Notes: generated by a model not told the origin, from the letters alone. Numbered from the stretch's first letter, positions 1 through 8,425 are shown. The stretch: 64,000 nt of DNA from Zhihengliuella sp. (GCF_031178195.1 NZ_JAPSJL010000004.1:186001-250000), one strand, 5' to 3'. Translations and numbers: made by a program.

Positions 1-504
1 ACCATCCACCGCGACCGCGACGACCTCAACCAGATCAAGGCGCACTACGCCGCCCGCACCAACGGTGAGAACGTCATCGGCGGGATGCGCGAGGCGCTCG
101 AGGGCGCCGACGCGGTCATCGGCGTCTCCTCGGCGAAGATCGCGGAGGAGGATCTGGCCCGGATGAACGACGACGCGATCGTCTTCGCGCTGTCCAACCC
201 GGACCCGGAAGTCATGCCGGACGTGGCGGCGCAGTACGCGGCCGTCGTCGCGACCGGACGCTCCGACTTCCCGAACCAGATCAACAATGTGCTGGCCTTC
301 CCGGGGATCTTCCGCGGTGCGCTCGACTCCGGGGCCCGCCGCATCACGCCCGCCATGAAGATCGCGGCGGCCGAGGCGATCGCCGCGCTGGTGGAGGACA
401 AGCTGAGCGCCGGGTTCATCGTCCCGTCGCCGCTGGACCCCCGCGTCGCGGAAGCGGTGGCCTGCGCCGTCGCGGAGGTCGCCGCCAACGACCCCGACGC
501 GTAG
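1..504 (+). CDS. Malic enzyme, C-terminal part (5' end outside window)
   Basis: This is the last 167 residues of an oxidative-decarboxylating malate dehydrogenase, which converts malate to pyruvate and CO2 while reducing NAD(P)+. The frame is open from the first base, so the start and the catalytic N-terminal domain lie upstream of the window. The visible part is the Rossmann-type cofactor domain. It has the ALSNPDPEV stretch and the GRSDFPNQINN block that are typical of bacterial malic enzymes, followed by the usual helical tail. The cofactor-choosing residues are outside the window, so NAD versus NADP cannot be told. A strong stem-loop follows 40 bases after the stop. Family assignment is secure; isozyme type is not. 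Confidence 0.93.
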   Translation, partial: TIHRDRDDLNQIKAHYAARTNGENVIGGMREALEGADAVIGVSSAKIAEEDLARMNDDAIVFALSNPDPEVMPDVAAQYAAVVATGRSDFPNQINNVLAFPGIFRGALDSGARRITPAMKIAAAEAIAALVEDKLSAGFIVPSPLDPRVAEAVACAVAEVAANDPDA

Positions 505-581
505 GCCGCCGGGGACGGGCCCGGCACCGGCGGCCGATCCGGGGAGGGGCGCGACGACGTCGCGGCGTCGTCGTGCCCCTC
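504..581 (+). terminator. Double stem-loop terminator after malic enzyme
   Basis: Two hairpins follow the stop codon. The first pairs 504-512 with 527-535 (GGCCGCCGG with CCGGCGGCC). The second pairs 544-559 with 566-581, a 16-bp stem with one G-U pair and a 6-base loop. There is no U-tract, but tractless stems are common among actinobacterial terminators. The position directly after a gene and 115 bases before the next start supports termination. Confidence 0.75.
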
Positions 582-695
582 TCTCGGTCCGGTGAACGGG
601 CATGTCCGGGCCTCGTCCGGCGGACGCCAGTGCGACGAATGACGAATATGAGCGCAAATGGAGGATGCCGCGCCTCGCCCGATAGGCTGGGTGGC

Positions 696-1541
696 ATGTC
701 CCTCCGCAATCGTCGCGCGGCAGCGTTGCCGGCCAAACTGTCCCGTTCGTGGCTTCTCGTCAATGCCGCCAAGCCGGAGCTCTTCGCCCCCGCGCTGGCC
801 TCGGAGGCCGACTCGGTCATCTTCGACATGGAGGCCGCGGTCCCCGACTCCGGCAAGGAGCAGGCGCGCAACAACGTGGTCGAGGCCCTCAACTCCGGCA
901 TGACCGCCTGGGTCCGCGTGAACGGGATCGACACGGACCACTGGGCCGAGGACCTCTCCCAGCTGTCCAAGACCAAGGGCCTGCGCGGCGTGATGCTGGC
1001 CATGGCCGAGCAGCCCGAGCAGGTGGCCCACACGGCCATGCGCCTGCAGGCCGGCACGCCGGTCCTCGCCCTCATCGAGACCGCGCTGGGCCTCGAGAAC
1101 GCCACCGAGATCGCCTCCGCGCCGGGCACGTTCCGCCTGGCCTTCGGCACCAATGACTTCCGCAAGGACACCGGCATCTCCGACGAGCCGATGGCGCTCG
1201 CGTACGCGCGCAGCCGGCTGGTCATCGCCTCCCGCGTGGGCAAGCTGCCCGGCCCCATCGACGGGCCCTCCCTGGCCACGGCCGGCGAGGAGGAGGTGCA
1301 CGCGGACTGCCGCGTCACCGCCTCGATGGGCATGACGGGCAAGCTCGCCCTCAATGTCGACCAGGTGGAGGACGTCAACAAGGGCCTCTCGCCGGCCGAG
1401 GACGAGCTGGCCTGGGCCAAGGAGCTCCTGGAGGCGCACGCCGCCGGCGGGGCGATCGGCGACGGCTCCTACCTGCCGCGCTTGGCCCGTGCGCAGAAGA
1501 TCGCGGATCTGGCCGACTCCTACGGACTCTGGAACGCGTAG
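696..1541 (+). CDS. CitE-like HpcH/HpaI aldolase/citrate lyase family protein
   Basis: The 281-aa protein fits the CitE-like lyases, TIM-barrel enzymes that cleave or condense (acyl-CoA) C-C bonds with a divalent metal. The early block VIFDMEAAVPDS, the metal-ligand glutamate in ALIETALGLEN and the aspartate in FGTNDFRKDTG are the family landmarks. The frame is open upstream to 573, but ATG 696 is preferred because the preceding residues are low-complexity and the usual N-terminus (SRSWLLVNAAKPE) begins soon after it. No citrate lyase alpha or gamma subunit lies nearby, so a stand-alone lyase or thioesterase (malyl-CoA or citramalyl-CoA type) is more likely than citrate lyase. The next gene follows after 50 bases on the same strand. 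Confidence 0.85.
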   Translation: MSLRNRRAAALPAKLSRSWLLVNAAKPELFAPALASEADSVIFDMEAAVPDSGKEQARNNVVEALNSGMTAWVRVNGIDTDHWAEDLSQLSKTKGLRGVMLAMAEQPEQVAHTAMRLQAGTPVLALIETALGLENATEIASAPGTFRLAFGTNDFRKDTGISDEPMALAYARSRLVIASRVGKLPGPIDGPSLATAGEEEVHADCRVTASMGMTGKLALNVDQVEDVNKGLSPAEDELAWAKELLEAHAAGGAIGDGSYLPRLARAQKIADLADSYGLWNA

Positions 1542-1591
1542 CGAGCGGGCACGGCAACGGTACGGCAGGCAACGGCGAGGGGACGTCACGA

Positions 1592-2215
1592 ATGAGCAGC
1601 TCGGAGACCATCGGCAGCTATCTGGCGCGCCTCGCCGCCGGTAGGCCCACGCCCGGCGGCGGCGCGACCGGCGCGCTGCAGGCCGCCCAGGGCGCGGCAC
1701 TGCTCGGCATGGCCGCGCGCTTCACCACGGGCGAGGGCTACGAGGACCGGGCCGAGCGGATGGAACGGATCGCCGCCCGCGCCGACGAGATCGTCCAGGC
1801 AGCGCTCCAGGTCTCCGACGACGACCAGGCGGCCTTCGGCGCCGTGGCCGACGCCTATGCGTTGCCGGCCGGGAGCGACGAGGAGCAGGCCGAGCGCTCC
1901 GAGGCCATCCAGCGCGCGCTGCGCGGCGCCGTCGTACCACCCCGGGAGCTGGCCCGGATCGCCGCCGAGGTGATCGGGCTCTGCTCCGACGTCGTCGACG
2001 CCGTGAACCCCAACGTGCTCAGCGACGTCGCGGCCGCCGCCGAAGCGGCCCGCGCCGCCGCGGCCACCGCGCTCGTGACCCTGGAGATCAACCTCCGCTC
2101 GGTCGAGGACGAGGACGTCCGCGAGGGTCTCCGGTCCGACATCCACGACGCCGAGACCGCCGTGGAGACGGCCGCCGGCGTCACGCGCCGCGTCCGCGAC
2201 GCGCTGGGCGGATAG
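1592..2215 (+). CDS. Cyclodeaminase/cyclohydrolase family protein (FTCD C-terminal fold)
   Basis: The 207-aa protein matches the stand-alone formimidoyltetrahydrofolate cyclodeaminase-like family, helical proteins related to the C-terminal half of FTCD and to FchA-type methenyl-THF cyclohydrolases. The diagnostic glycine-rich motif TPGGGA sits at about residue 20, followed by the long helices LGMAARFT and the acidic DDDQAAFGAV. At about 200 aa it has the normal length for a single-domain member. The reaction probably involves a C1-tetrahydrofolate derivative, but the substrate is inferred. It lies 50 bases after the CitE-like gene and 7 bases before the exonuclease gene, so co-transcription is likely. 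Confidence 0.8.
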   Translation: MSSSETIGSYLARLAAGRPTPGGGATGALQAAQGAALLGMAARFTTGEGYEDRAERMERIAARADEIVQAALQVSDDDQAAFGAVADAYALPAGSDEEQAERSEAIQRALRGAVVPPRELARIAAEVIGLCSDVVDAVNPNVLSDVAAAAEAARAAAATALVTLEINLRSVEDEDVREGLRSDIHDAETAVETAAGVTRRVRDALGG

Positions 2216-2222
2216 CGCCCGG

Positions 2223-3152
2223 ATGCAGGACCTCCACTTCACCGCGGTCGACGTCGAGACCGCCAACAGCAGCTACGCCTCCATCTGCCAGGTCGCCGCC
2301 GTGCAGGTGCGCGCCGGGCGCGTGGTGGACCAGCGGACCTGGTACGTCCGGCCGCACGCGAGCGTCGCCGACTTCAGCCCCCGCAACGTCCAGATCCACG
2401 GCATCACCGCCGACATGGTCCACGGCGCGCCGGACTGGCACGCCTCGGTGGGCACCCTGACCGGGCTGGCCGGGGAGCATCCGCTCGTCGCCTTCAACAC
2501 CGCCTTCGACAAGAGCGCCATCCGGCAGGCGTGCGAGGTCTCGGGCCTGCCGGCGCCGGTCAACGACTTCCACTGCGCGCTGGCGTTGTCGCGGCGCCTG
2601 CTCCAGCTGCAGCGGCACCGGCTGCCCGACGTCGCACAGCACCTGGGGCTCGGCGCGTTCCAGCACCACGACGCCGGTGAGGACGCACGCATCGCCGCAG
2701 AGATCGTGCTGGAGCTGGCCCGCCGCGAGGGCGCCTCGCACGTGGACCACCTCTGGCCGGCCCGCCCGGCCGCAGCGTCCGGCGGCTCGGCAGCCTCCAA
2801 GTACTTCAGCCGCGCCTACACGGCCTCCACGCAGGAGCTGCCCAAGCCCAGTACGACGGCGGATCCCGGGCATCCGTTCCACGGGAAACACGTGGTGCTC
2901 ACCGGGGATCTGGAGTCGATGGGCCGCTGGGAGGCCATGGAGGCCATCGCCGCGCAGGGCGGGACCAACGGCAAGGGCGTCACCAAGAAGACCGGTGTCC
3001 TGGTCATCGGCGACGGCCGCCAGAGCGTGGCCGCGGCCGACCTCGCGACCGGCAGCAGCAAGGAGCGCAAGGCCTACGCCTACATGGCCGCCGGGCAGGA
3101 GATCCTGCTGATCACCGAGCCGGAGTTCCTCCGTCTCACGCGCAGGTTCTGA
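2223..3152 (+). CDS. DEDDh 3'-5' exonuclease fused to a BRCT domain
   Basis: The 309-aa protein has two domains. Residues 5-165 are a DnaQ/epsilon-type DEDDh exonuclease with D10/E12 in VDVET, D96 in FNTAFD and H149...D154 in HDAGED. Residues about 219-300 form a BRCT domain, beginning HGKHVVLTGDL, with the glycine-rich turn AAQGGTNGKGVTKKT and a conserved C-terminal hydrophobic strand. The exonuclease would trim DNA or RNA 3' ends with two metal ions, and BRCT modules bind DNA breaks or partner proteins. This arrangement is a known actinobacterial and Firmicute architecture thought to act in DNA repair. The start lies 7 bases after the previous stop, with no alternative nearby. Confidence 0.9.
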   Translation: MQDLHFTAVDVETANSSYASICQVAAVQVRAGRVVDQRTWYVRPHASVADFSPRNVQIHGITADMVHGAPDWHASVGTLTGLAGEHPLVAFNTAFDKSAIRQACEVSGLPAPVNDFHCALALSRRLLQLQRHRLPDVAQHLGLGAFQHHDAGEDARIAAEIVLELARREGASHVDHLWPARPAAASGGSAASKYFSRAYTASTQELPKPSTTADPGHPFHGKHVVLTGDLESMGRWEAMEAIAAQGGTNGKGVTKKTGVLVIGDGRQSVAAADLATGSSKERKAYAYMAAGQEILLITEPEFLRLTRRF

Positions 3153-3221
3153 GCCGCGCCCTGACCCCGAGGGCCATTCGCCGGCGACGGGGACCGGAGA
3201 CCGGGCGGAGGGGGCCGGGGA

Positions 3222-3250
3222 CTCGGGCCGGTGGGGGACCCTGGCCCGAG
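3222..3250. terminator. Shared stem-loop between convergent genes
   Basis: CTCGGGCC at 3222-3229 pairs perfectly with GGCCCGAG at 3243-3250 across a 13-base loop. It lies between the end of the exonuclease-BRCT gene and the stop of the opposite hypothetical gene, so it could terminate both. No U-tract is present. Confidence 0.45.
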
Positions 3251-3257
3251 CGCTCAG

Positions 3258-3575
3258 TCAGCGCTGGTACAGCCAGTCGGCGATCCGGCTGTTCAGCCGG
3301 GTGAAGGCGGTGCGGTCGGCGTCGTAGTGAGCGAGAGCGGCGGCGGCGCCCAACGGGTTGTTCGCCCCGGCGAGGACCTGCTGGCCCGCGAGGTCGACGA
3401 GGAGCCGGGCGGCGGCGGATCGTCGGGCGTCCTCGACGATCACCGTGTCGCCCTCGAAGTCGTCGCCGTTCCACCAGGCCTGCGCCCCGTCGACGTCGAC
3501 CGCGACGACGGCCCGGGCCGGCGCCTGGTCGGCGATGGACTCGAATTCTGCCTCACGCTCCGTGGAGCCAACCAT
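3258..3575 (-). CDS. Hypothetical protein, 105 aa
   Basis: I do not recognise a family. The protein is soluble, without a signal peptide or membrane segment. It has an aspartate-rich first half (VVAVDVDGAQAWW, DDFEGDTVIVED) and an alanine-rich helical second half ending IADWLYQR. An AAGGAGA ribosome site (3581-3587) lies 5 bases before ATG 3575. A GTG at 3578 is in frame but too close to that site, so ATG 3575 is chosen. The gene is convergent with the exonuclease-BRCT gene and divergent from the methyltransferase. Clear translation signals and normal codon use support it as real. Confidence 0.6.
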   Translation of the reverse strand: MVGSTEREAEFESIADQAPARAVVAVDVDGAQAWWNGDDFEGDTVIVEDARRSAAARLLVDLAGQQVLAGANNPLGAAAALAHYDADRTAFTRLNSRIADWLYQR

Positions 3576-3799
3576 CACGATCTCCTTCGATTGCAGGTGG
3601 CGCGGTTGTCCTTCCCTCCAGTGGCTCCAGTGTGCTCCTGTCGCCGTACGACGGGCGCGGTGACACGCGATTCCTGTGGAAAACCTTGAGGGACCGCCGC
3701 ACCCGCCCGTGGCGTGACGGCCGGGGCGCCGGCCGGCGTCGGTGTGGCCGCCGTTGTGGCCGTCGTCGAGCGCGACGATACTGGGCGCGGGAGGGAGCC

Positions 3800-4414
3800 A
3801 TGGGACTCTACGGAGAGCACGTCCTGCCGCGCCTGATGGCGCGCGCGATGGACCTGGAGGAGATCGCGCCGCTGCGGCGCCGGCTCTGCTCGGGCCTGTC
3901 CGGCCGCGTGATCGAGCTCGGCTTCGGTTCCGGCGCCAACGTCCCCTACTATCCGGCCGGGGTCACCGACGTCTGCGCCGTCGAGCCCTCCGACACCGCG
4001 TGGCGACTCGCGGGCGCGAAGCTCGACGCCGCCGCGGTCCCCATCCGGCGCGGCGGCCTGGACGGGCAGCGGCTCGACGCCGAGGACGCGTCGTTCGACC
4101 ACGCCGTGTCCAGCCTGACGCTCTGCACCATCCCGGACGCCGCGGCCGCACTCGCCGAACTCCGGCGGGTCCTCGAGCCCGGCGGCCGACTGCACTTCCT
4201 GGAGCACGGGCTCGCCCCGGACGATCGCGTGCGCCGGTGGCAGCGCCGGTTGGAACCGCTCCAGCGCACCCTGGCGGGCGGCTGCCATCTGACCCGCGAG
4301 GTCCGCCCCCTGCTCGAGTCGGCCGGCTTCCGCCTCCTGTCCGCGGACAGCTTCTACCAGCCGCGCTTCCCCAAGGCCTCCGGCTATCTCACACTCGGTG
4401 TCGCCGCGGCGTGA
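3800..4414 (+). CDS. Class I SAM-dependent methyltransferase
   Basis: The 204-aa protein is a Rossmann-fold methyltransferase. Motif I is VIELGFGSGANVPYY (about residues 37-51), the acidic end of strand beta-2 is AVEPS, and the post-I block LTLCTIPDAAAALAELRRVLEPGG is the hallmark of the UbiE/Methyltransf_11 group. It ends with the usual LLSADSFY strand. The substrate cannot be deduced. The frame is open back to 3632, but that stretch is arginine-rich and not family-like. ATG 3800 is preceded by GAGGGAG and starts where homologues normally start. The gene is convergent with the NAD(P)-binding protein, with 21 bases between the stops. Confidence 0.85.
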   Translation: MGLYGEHVLPRLMARAMDLEEIAPLRRRLCSGLSGRVIELGFGSGANVPYYPAGVTDVCAVEPSDTAWRLAGAKLDAAAVPIRRGGLDGQRLDAEDASFDHAVSSLTLCTIPDAAAALAELRRVLEPGGRLHFLEHGLAPDDRVRRWQRRLEPLQRTLAGGCHLTREVRPLLESAGFRLLSADSFYQPRFPKASGYLTLGVAAA

Positions 4415-4435
4415 GCCAGCCGGCCCGGGGTCGGA

Positions 4436-5083
4436 TCAGCCGGCCATGACCTCCGCGATGGGAGTCTCGCCGTCGCGGTAGTTGATGGTGCGTCCGATGC
4501 TGCCGGCGCTCTCCAGCGCCTCGACGATCGTCAGCGCCACGTTGGCGCGCGACGTGTCGGTGCCCTGCTCCGGGTCGGGATCCGGGTGGATCCGGCCGGT
4601 CGGCTCGTCGAGGGTGAGCTTGCCCGGGCCCAGGACCGTCCAGTCCAGGCGGGAGGCCCGCAGGTGGTCGTCGGCCGCGATCTTCGACGCCATGTAGGGG
4701 TAGAACGAGTCGTCCTCCGGCACCAGGTACTTCTCGTCGGCCGTCGCGAAGGACACCATCACGTAGCGCTTCGCCCCGGCCTGCTCGGCGGCGTCCATCG
4801 ACCGGATGGCCGCGTCCCGGTCCACCGCGTAGGTGCGCTCCGGCGAACCGCCGCCGGCGCCGGCGGACCACACCACGGCGTCGTGCCCGCGGAGCGCCTC
4901 CGCAATCTCCGCGGTCTCGGCGTGCTCCACGTCCAGCACGACGGCGTCGGCGCCGGTCGCGCGGACGTCCTCCGTGTGCTCGGGGTTGCGGAAGAAGGAG
5001 GTCACCTGGTGCCCGCGCTCCACGAGCTCCGGCGCGGCGAGGAGGGCGACCTTGCCGTGGCCTCCGATGAGGGCGATCTTCAC
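4436..5083 (-). CDS. NAD(P)-binding (NmrA/extended SDR-like) protein
   Basis: The 215-aa protein has an N-terminal dinucleotide motif (KIALIGGHGKV), the strand VTSFFRNPEH that reads the cofactor ribose, and a later YMASK tyrosine-lysine pair. This is the pattern of small atypical SDRs annotated as NAD(P)H-binding or NmrA-like proteins. Such proteins act as reductases, NAD(P)H sensors or sugar-nucleotide epimerase relatives; which applies here is unknown. The start is GTG 5083, placed by an AGGAGA site a few bases upstream. The frame is open to 5140, but those residues precede the Rossmann strand and have no ribosome site. Confidence 0.8.
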   Translation of the reverse strand: MKIALIGGHGKVALLAAPELVERGHQVTSFFRNPEHTEDVRATGADAVVLDVEHAETAEIAEALRGHDAVVWSAGAGGGSPERTYAVDRDAAIRSMDAAEQAGAKRYVMVSFATADEKYLVPEDDSFYPYMASKIAADDHLRASRLDWTVLGPGKLTLDEPTGRIHPDPDPEQGTDTSRANVALTIVEALESAGSIGRTINYRDGETPIAEVMAG

Positions 5084-5195
5084 GATGTTCTCCTGTCGGT
5101 CGATCGGGCGCCGGCAGTCCCGGCGTCCCACTGGGGGCAACGGCGGAGCGGGCCGCGTTGTTCCTGACCCGGTCCGGGCCCTCGGCCGGACTCGC

Positions 5196-5876
5196 TCACG
5201 CGCCGTCCCGCGACCCCGCCTGCACGGCGGCGCCGCGGGCGTCCTCCTGGGCCACCGCCGTCGTCACCCAGGTGGCGACGCCCGCGGTGATCGACCCGAG
5301 CAGGGCGATGCCCACCAGCATGAGGCCCACCGCGATGAACCGGCCGGCCGCGGTCACCGGGTAGAAGTCGCCGTAGCCGACCGTCGCGCTGGTGACGATC
5401 GCCCACCAGACGGCGTCGCCGAAGTTCGTGATGTTGGCGCCGGCGGCGTCCTGCTCCACGTCGAGGATCGCGATGGCGCCCAGGAGCACGCAGGCGACCG
5501 CCGTCGTCGTGACGTACACGCTGACCCGTCCGACGAGGTGCCGGGTGAAGACGCGGTTGAGCAGGCGCGCGGCGGACAGCACGCGGAGGATCCGCAGCGG
5601 CCGGAGCATCGGCAGGGCGATCAGGACGGCGTCATACCAGTGCCGCAGCGCGTAGCGACCGCGCTGCTCCGCCAGGACCAGCCGGACGGCGAAGTCGAGG
5701 GCGAAGGCGCCCCAGATGGTCCAGGAGACCGTCTCGAGGAACCGCTCCAGCGTGCGCGGGATGGACTCGTCGAGGACGGGCCAGGCATAGGCCGCGAGGA
5801 ACGCGAGCGCCAGCAGGATCAGGGGGATCTCCGCCCGGCGCTCCCACCGTTCGACCCGCGTGAGGTTCTCAGTCAT
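5196..5876 (-). CDS. Voltage-gated-type potassium channel
   Basis: The 226-aa membrane protein carries the potassium selectivity filter TVGYGD at residues 165-170, preceded by the pore helix NFGDAVWWAIVTSA. About six hydrophobic segments can be seen. An arginine-rich S4-like segment (RPLRILRVLSAARLLNR, residues 92-108) lies before the S5-pore-S6 unit. This is the compact voltage-sensor plus pore layout of bacterial Kv-like channels, which form tetramers in the cytoplasmic membrane and pass K+. There is no RCK or TrkA domain at the C-terminus. ATG 5876 gives a normal start (MTENL); the frame is open further upstream but reads into non-homologous sequence. Confidence 0.9.
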   Translation of the reverse strand: MTENLTRVERWERRAEIPLILLALAFLAAYAWPVLDESIPRTLERFLETVSWTIWGAFALDFAVRLVLAEQRGRYALRHWYDAVLIALPMLRPLRILRVLSAARLLNRVFTRHLVGRVSVYVTTTAVACVLLGAIAILDVEQDAAGANITNFGDAVWWAIVTSATVGYGDFYPVTAAGRFIAVGLMLVGIALLGSITAGVATWVTTAVAQEDARGAAVQAGSRDGA

Positions 5877-5961
5877 CGTGCACCACGGTACTGCCCCAAG
5901 AAGGGGGTGGCGGCCAGGGCCGGGACGGACGCGGGAGGGCGCGCCCGCCCCGGCCCACTGC

Positions 5962-6660
5962 TCAGCTGCGGCGGCGCAGCGACAGGGCCGCCAGGGCGAC
6001 GCCGAGGACACCGACGATCAGGCCGCCGGTCCCGAGGAGCCGCGCCTGGTCGTCCCGGTGCTCCAGGGCCCCCACCTTGCCGGCTCCGTCCGCGTGCTCG
6101 GCGTCCTCGTCCGACGCGCCGGCGCCGGTGTGGCCGGCGTGTTCGCCGCCGCCGGTGGCGGCCGTGAGCGTCAGCTGCGGCATCGGGTACTCCGGTTCCG
6201 CCCCGTCCTGGGGCGCCTGGTCCCAGACGTTCTGCCCGTCGGTGCAGGTCTGCGTGACCGGGAAGGACAGGACGTCGCCGGCCTGCCCGTCGAGCGGCAG
6301 GAGCGCTGCGACCGTCACGGTGTCCCGCAGCTCGTCCGGCAGTGGCTCCTCGGTGGTGTAGGTGACGGAGCGGACGCCGCCGGACTCCGCCGTCTCGACC
6401 GCCCAGCCGGCCTTGGCGGTCGGCTTGACGCTGCCGATCGCCTCCGGGAAGTCGATCCGGACGGACTCGGTGGGCGAGCCCTCGCAGCCGTGCCCGATCG
6501 CGAAGGTCAGCGTCGCGTACTCGCCGGCGGCCGTGGTCGAGGGCTCCACGCTCACGTGGGCGTTGGCGGCGGCGGGGAACGCCAGGGCGAGGGCGGCCCC
6601 GAGGACGACGGCGGCCGTCGTCGTGGTCTTGCGGGTGGAGCGGGGGTGGGTGTTGCGCAT
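5962..6660 (-). CDS. YcnI-family (DUF1775) copper-binding protein, membrane-anchored
   Basis: The 232-aa protein has a Sec signal peptide (residues 1-34, cleavage after AANA) that exposes His35 as the new N-terminus (HVSVEPSTT). This His is the proposed Cu(II) ligand in YcnI-type metallochaperones. The beta-rich DUF1775 domain follows (SVRIDFPEAI, KAGWAVET, LPFP-like FPVTQTC), then a His/Asp-rich linker and a C-terminal helix (residues about 211-228) ending LRRRS as a membrane anchor. It probably handles copper outside the membrane. The preceding gene on this strand is a hydrophobic, His-containing membrane protein 141 bases upstream, a likely functional partner. Confidence 0.88.
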   Translation of the reverse strand: MRNTHPRSTRKTTTTAAVVLGAALALAFPAAANAHVSVEPSTTAAGEYATLTFAIGHGCEGSPTESVRIDFPEAIGSVKPTAKAGWAVETAESGGVRSVTYTTEEPLPDELRDTVTVAALLPLDGQAGDVLSFPVTQTCTDGQNVWDQAPQDGAEPEYPMPQLTLTAATGGGEHAGHTGAGASDEDAEHADGAGKVGALEHRDDQARLLGTGGLIVGVLGVALAALSLRRRS

Positions 6661-6801
6661 GGGGATGTCTCCTGTGAAGTGTGCTGCGGGCGCGCCGCAG
6701 GGGACCGGCGGCGGGACCGGCGGACGACGGCGGGGCGCGCGGGCAGTACTCGTGCGCCGGGGGCCGGCCGGCGGGTTCAGGCGGCGGGTCCAGACAAGGA
6801 A

Positions 6802-7566
6802 TCAGGCGGGGTGCGGGAGGGGCGCGGGCGGGCCGCGGAGGACGCGCACCGGCGCCAGATACAGGGAGACGAGGTGCCGCACGGTCCGGCCGGCGGAGCC
6901 CCGGGGGTCGGGACCGGTGGCGGGGGACCCGTCCGCGAGGGCCAGCTGTGCCGCCCGGGCCGCGGTCAGCGGCGCGAGAGCGCGAGCGCACCAGCCGGCC
7001 AGCCGGGTGGCGGTGCGGTGCCGGTGCAGCCAGTGCCGGACGGCCGCGAGGCGCTGGGCCGTCGCGAGCAGGACGGCGTCGGCGAGGCGGCGCTGCGCCT
7101 CCGTGCCGGCCGTCAGTGCCGCCAGCGCGGCGAGCCCGGCGAGGAGGTGCATGACGAGCATCGGCCCGCCGCCGGCGGCGACGTCGCCCGTCCCGGCGGG
7201 CTCCACTGGACCTACGGCGAGCGCGCCGCGCACGGATTCCTGGAGCGCCGCCGCACTCGCGTGGTGCGCGTGGCCGGCACGGCCGGCGGCCCCGGCGAGG
7301 ACCGAGTGGTCCAGCGAGGGCGCGACGATCGAGAAGGCGCCGTGCAGAAGGATCTGCGTGGCAGCGACAGAGGCGGCGAGCGAGGCCGCGGTGACGCGGC
7401 GCCCGCCGACGAGGAAGCAGAACGGGACGGCCATCAGGAAGACGAGGGTCAGCAGGACCGGGTGCGGGAAGTGCCCGCCGCCCAGATCGTGCGCGGCGGC
7501 CGTCGCCAGCGTGGTGACGGAGGCGGACAGCACGGCGCGCAGCATCCGCTCGCGTCGGTTCTGCAT
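6802..7566 (-). CDS. Hypothetical multi-pass membrane protein next to YcnI
   Basis: The 254-aa protein has about four hydrophobic segments: VLSASVTTLATAAA, the one around HPVLLTLVFLMAVPFCFLV, AASLAASVAATQILL, and the one around MLVMHLLAGLAALAALTAG. A histidine cluster (GHAHHASA) lies in a middle loop and an arginine-rich cytoplasmic tail follows. I do not recognise a named family. Its position just upstream of the YcnI-type copper protein, the His-rich loop and the hydrophobicity suggest a role in metal handling, but this is inference from context. ATG 7566 is preceded by GAGGAGCGC. The next gene upstream, SRAP, ends 43 bases away on the same strand. Confidence 0.65.
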   Translation of the reverse strand: MQNRRERMLRAVLSASVTTLATAAAHDLGGGHFPHPVLLTLVFLMAVPFCFLVGGRRVTAASLAASVAATQILLHGAFSIVAPSLDHSVLAGAAGRAGHAHHASAAALQESVRGALAVGPVEPAGTGDVAAGGGPMLVMHLLAGLAALAALTAGTEAQRRLADAVLLATAQRLAAVRHWLHRHRTATRLAGWCARALAPLTAARAAQLALADGSPATGPDPRGSAGRTVRHLVSLYLAPVRVLRGPPAPLPHPA

Positions 7567-7609
7567 GCGCTCCTCGCTCTCCGGCCGTTCCTCGCCCAGA
7601 ATTCTACGC

Positions 7610-8371
7610 CTAGTAGAAGAGTGCGCCGTCGCCGGCCGCCCCGTCGTCGTCCGCGGCGCCGCCGCCCTCGGCCACCGGTGCGATGAGCTCGGGGCCGTCG
7701 TTGCGGACGTTGCCGACGGCGGGACCCACCCGGTGCGGGAGCAGACTCGGGTCAGGGATGGCGTCGATCAGCTGCTGGATCCGGGACCGGTCCGTCAGGC
7801 CCGGGTCCAGCCAGCCGTCGCGGAGCCCGGGCGGCACGATCACCGGCGTCCGGTCGTGGATGTGCCCCAGGGCGTCGGTCGCCGGCCGGGTCAGCACCGT
7901 CGTCGTCATCAGCCAGGCGTCCGGCTCGCCCTCGGGGACCTCCGGGTCGCGCCAGAACTCGTACAGGCCCGCGAAGGCCAGGGGTTCCCCGTCCTGCCCG
8001 TGCAGGTACGTGGGGATCTTGGCGCCCTTCTCGCCCGACCACTCGTAGTAGCCGTCCGCGGGGACGAGTGCCCGGCGCTTCACCGCGGCCGAGCGGAAGG
8101 TCGGCTTCTCCAGCACGGTCTCCGAGCGCGCGTTGATGGCCCGCACGCCGACGCTGCGCGACTTCGCCCAGACGGGCACGAGCCCCCAGCGGGCAGTCTC
8201 CAGACCGCGGCCGGGGCCGGCGCCCTCGGGCCCGCGGCCCGTCACGATCCGCACCTTCTGCGTCGGGGCGATGTTCCAGCTCGGCGGCACGTCCTCGCCG
8301 GCGACCCGGTCGACGCCGAGCGCGGCGACGAGGTCGCCGGTGCTCCTGGCCATCACGTATCTGCCGCACAT
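7610..8371 (-). CDS. SOS response-associated peptidase (SRAP, YedK/HMCES family)
   Basis: The 253-aa protein starts MCGRY; removal of Met exposes Cys2, which crosslinks to abasic sites in single-stranded DNA to protect them. Other conserved SRAP elements are WNIAPTQ, NARSETV, the catalytic glutamate in YYEW and the histidine in HDRTPVIV. The length is normal for bacterial SRAP. The start is fixed because Cys2 must follow Met, and a GGGAGGG site precedes it. The protein acts alone in the cytoplasm on damaged DNA. It is 54 bases downstream of the HAD phosphatase on the same strand. Confidence 0.95.
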   Translation of the reverse strand: MCGRYVMARSTGDLVAALGVDRVAGEDVPPSWNIAPTQKVRIVTGRGPEGAGPGRGLETARWGLVPVWAKSRSVGVRAINARSETVLEKPTFRSAAVKRRALVPADGYYEWSGEKGAKIPTYLHGQDGEPLAFAGLYEFWRDPEVPEGEPDAWLMTTTVLTRPATDALGHIHDRTPVIVPPGLRDGWLDPGLTDRSRIQQLIDAIPDPSLLPHRVGPAVGNVRNDGPELIAPVAEGGGAADDDGAAGDGALFY

Positions 8372-8425
8372 CTCGGACCCTCCCGGTCGCCTGCCCTGCT
8401 GCTGGTAGTGCTCAGTTGGCGGTGC

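Noticed and set aside
4436-5083. Sugar-nucleotide epimerase assignment for the NAD(P)-binding protein
   Set aside because: The protein is too short and lacks the sugar-nucleotide domain; only the atypical SDR core is supported.
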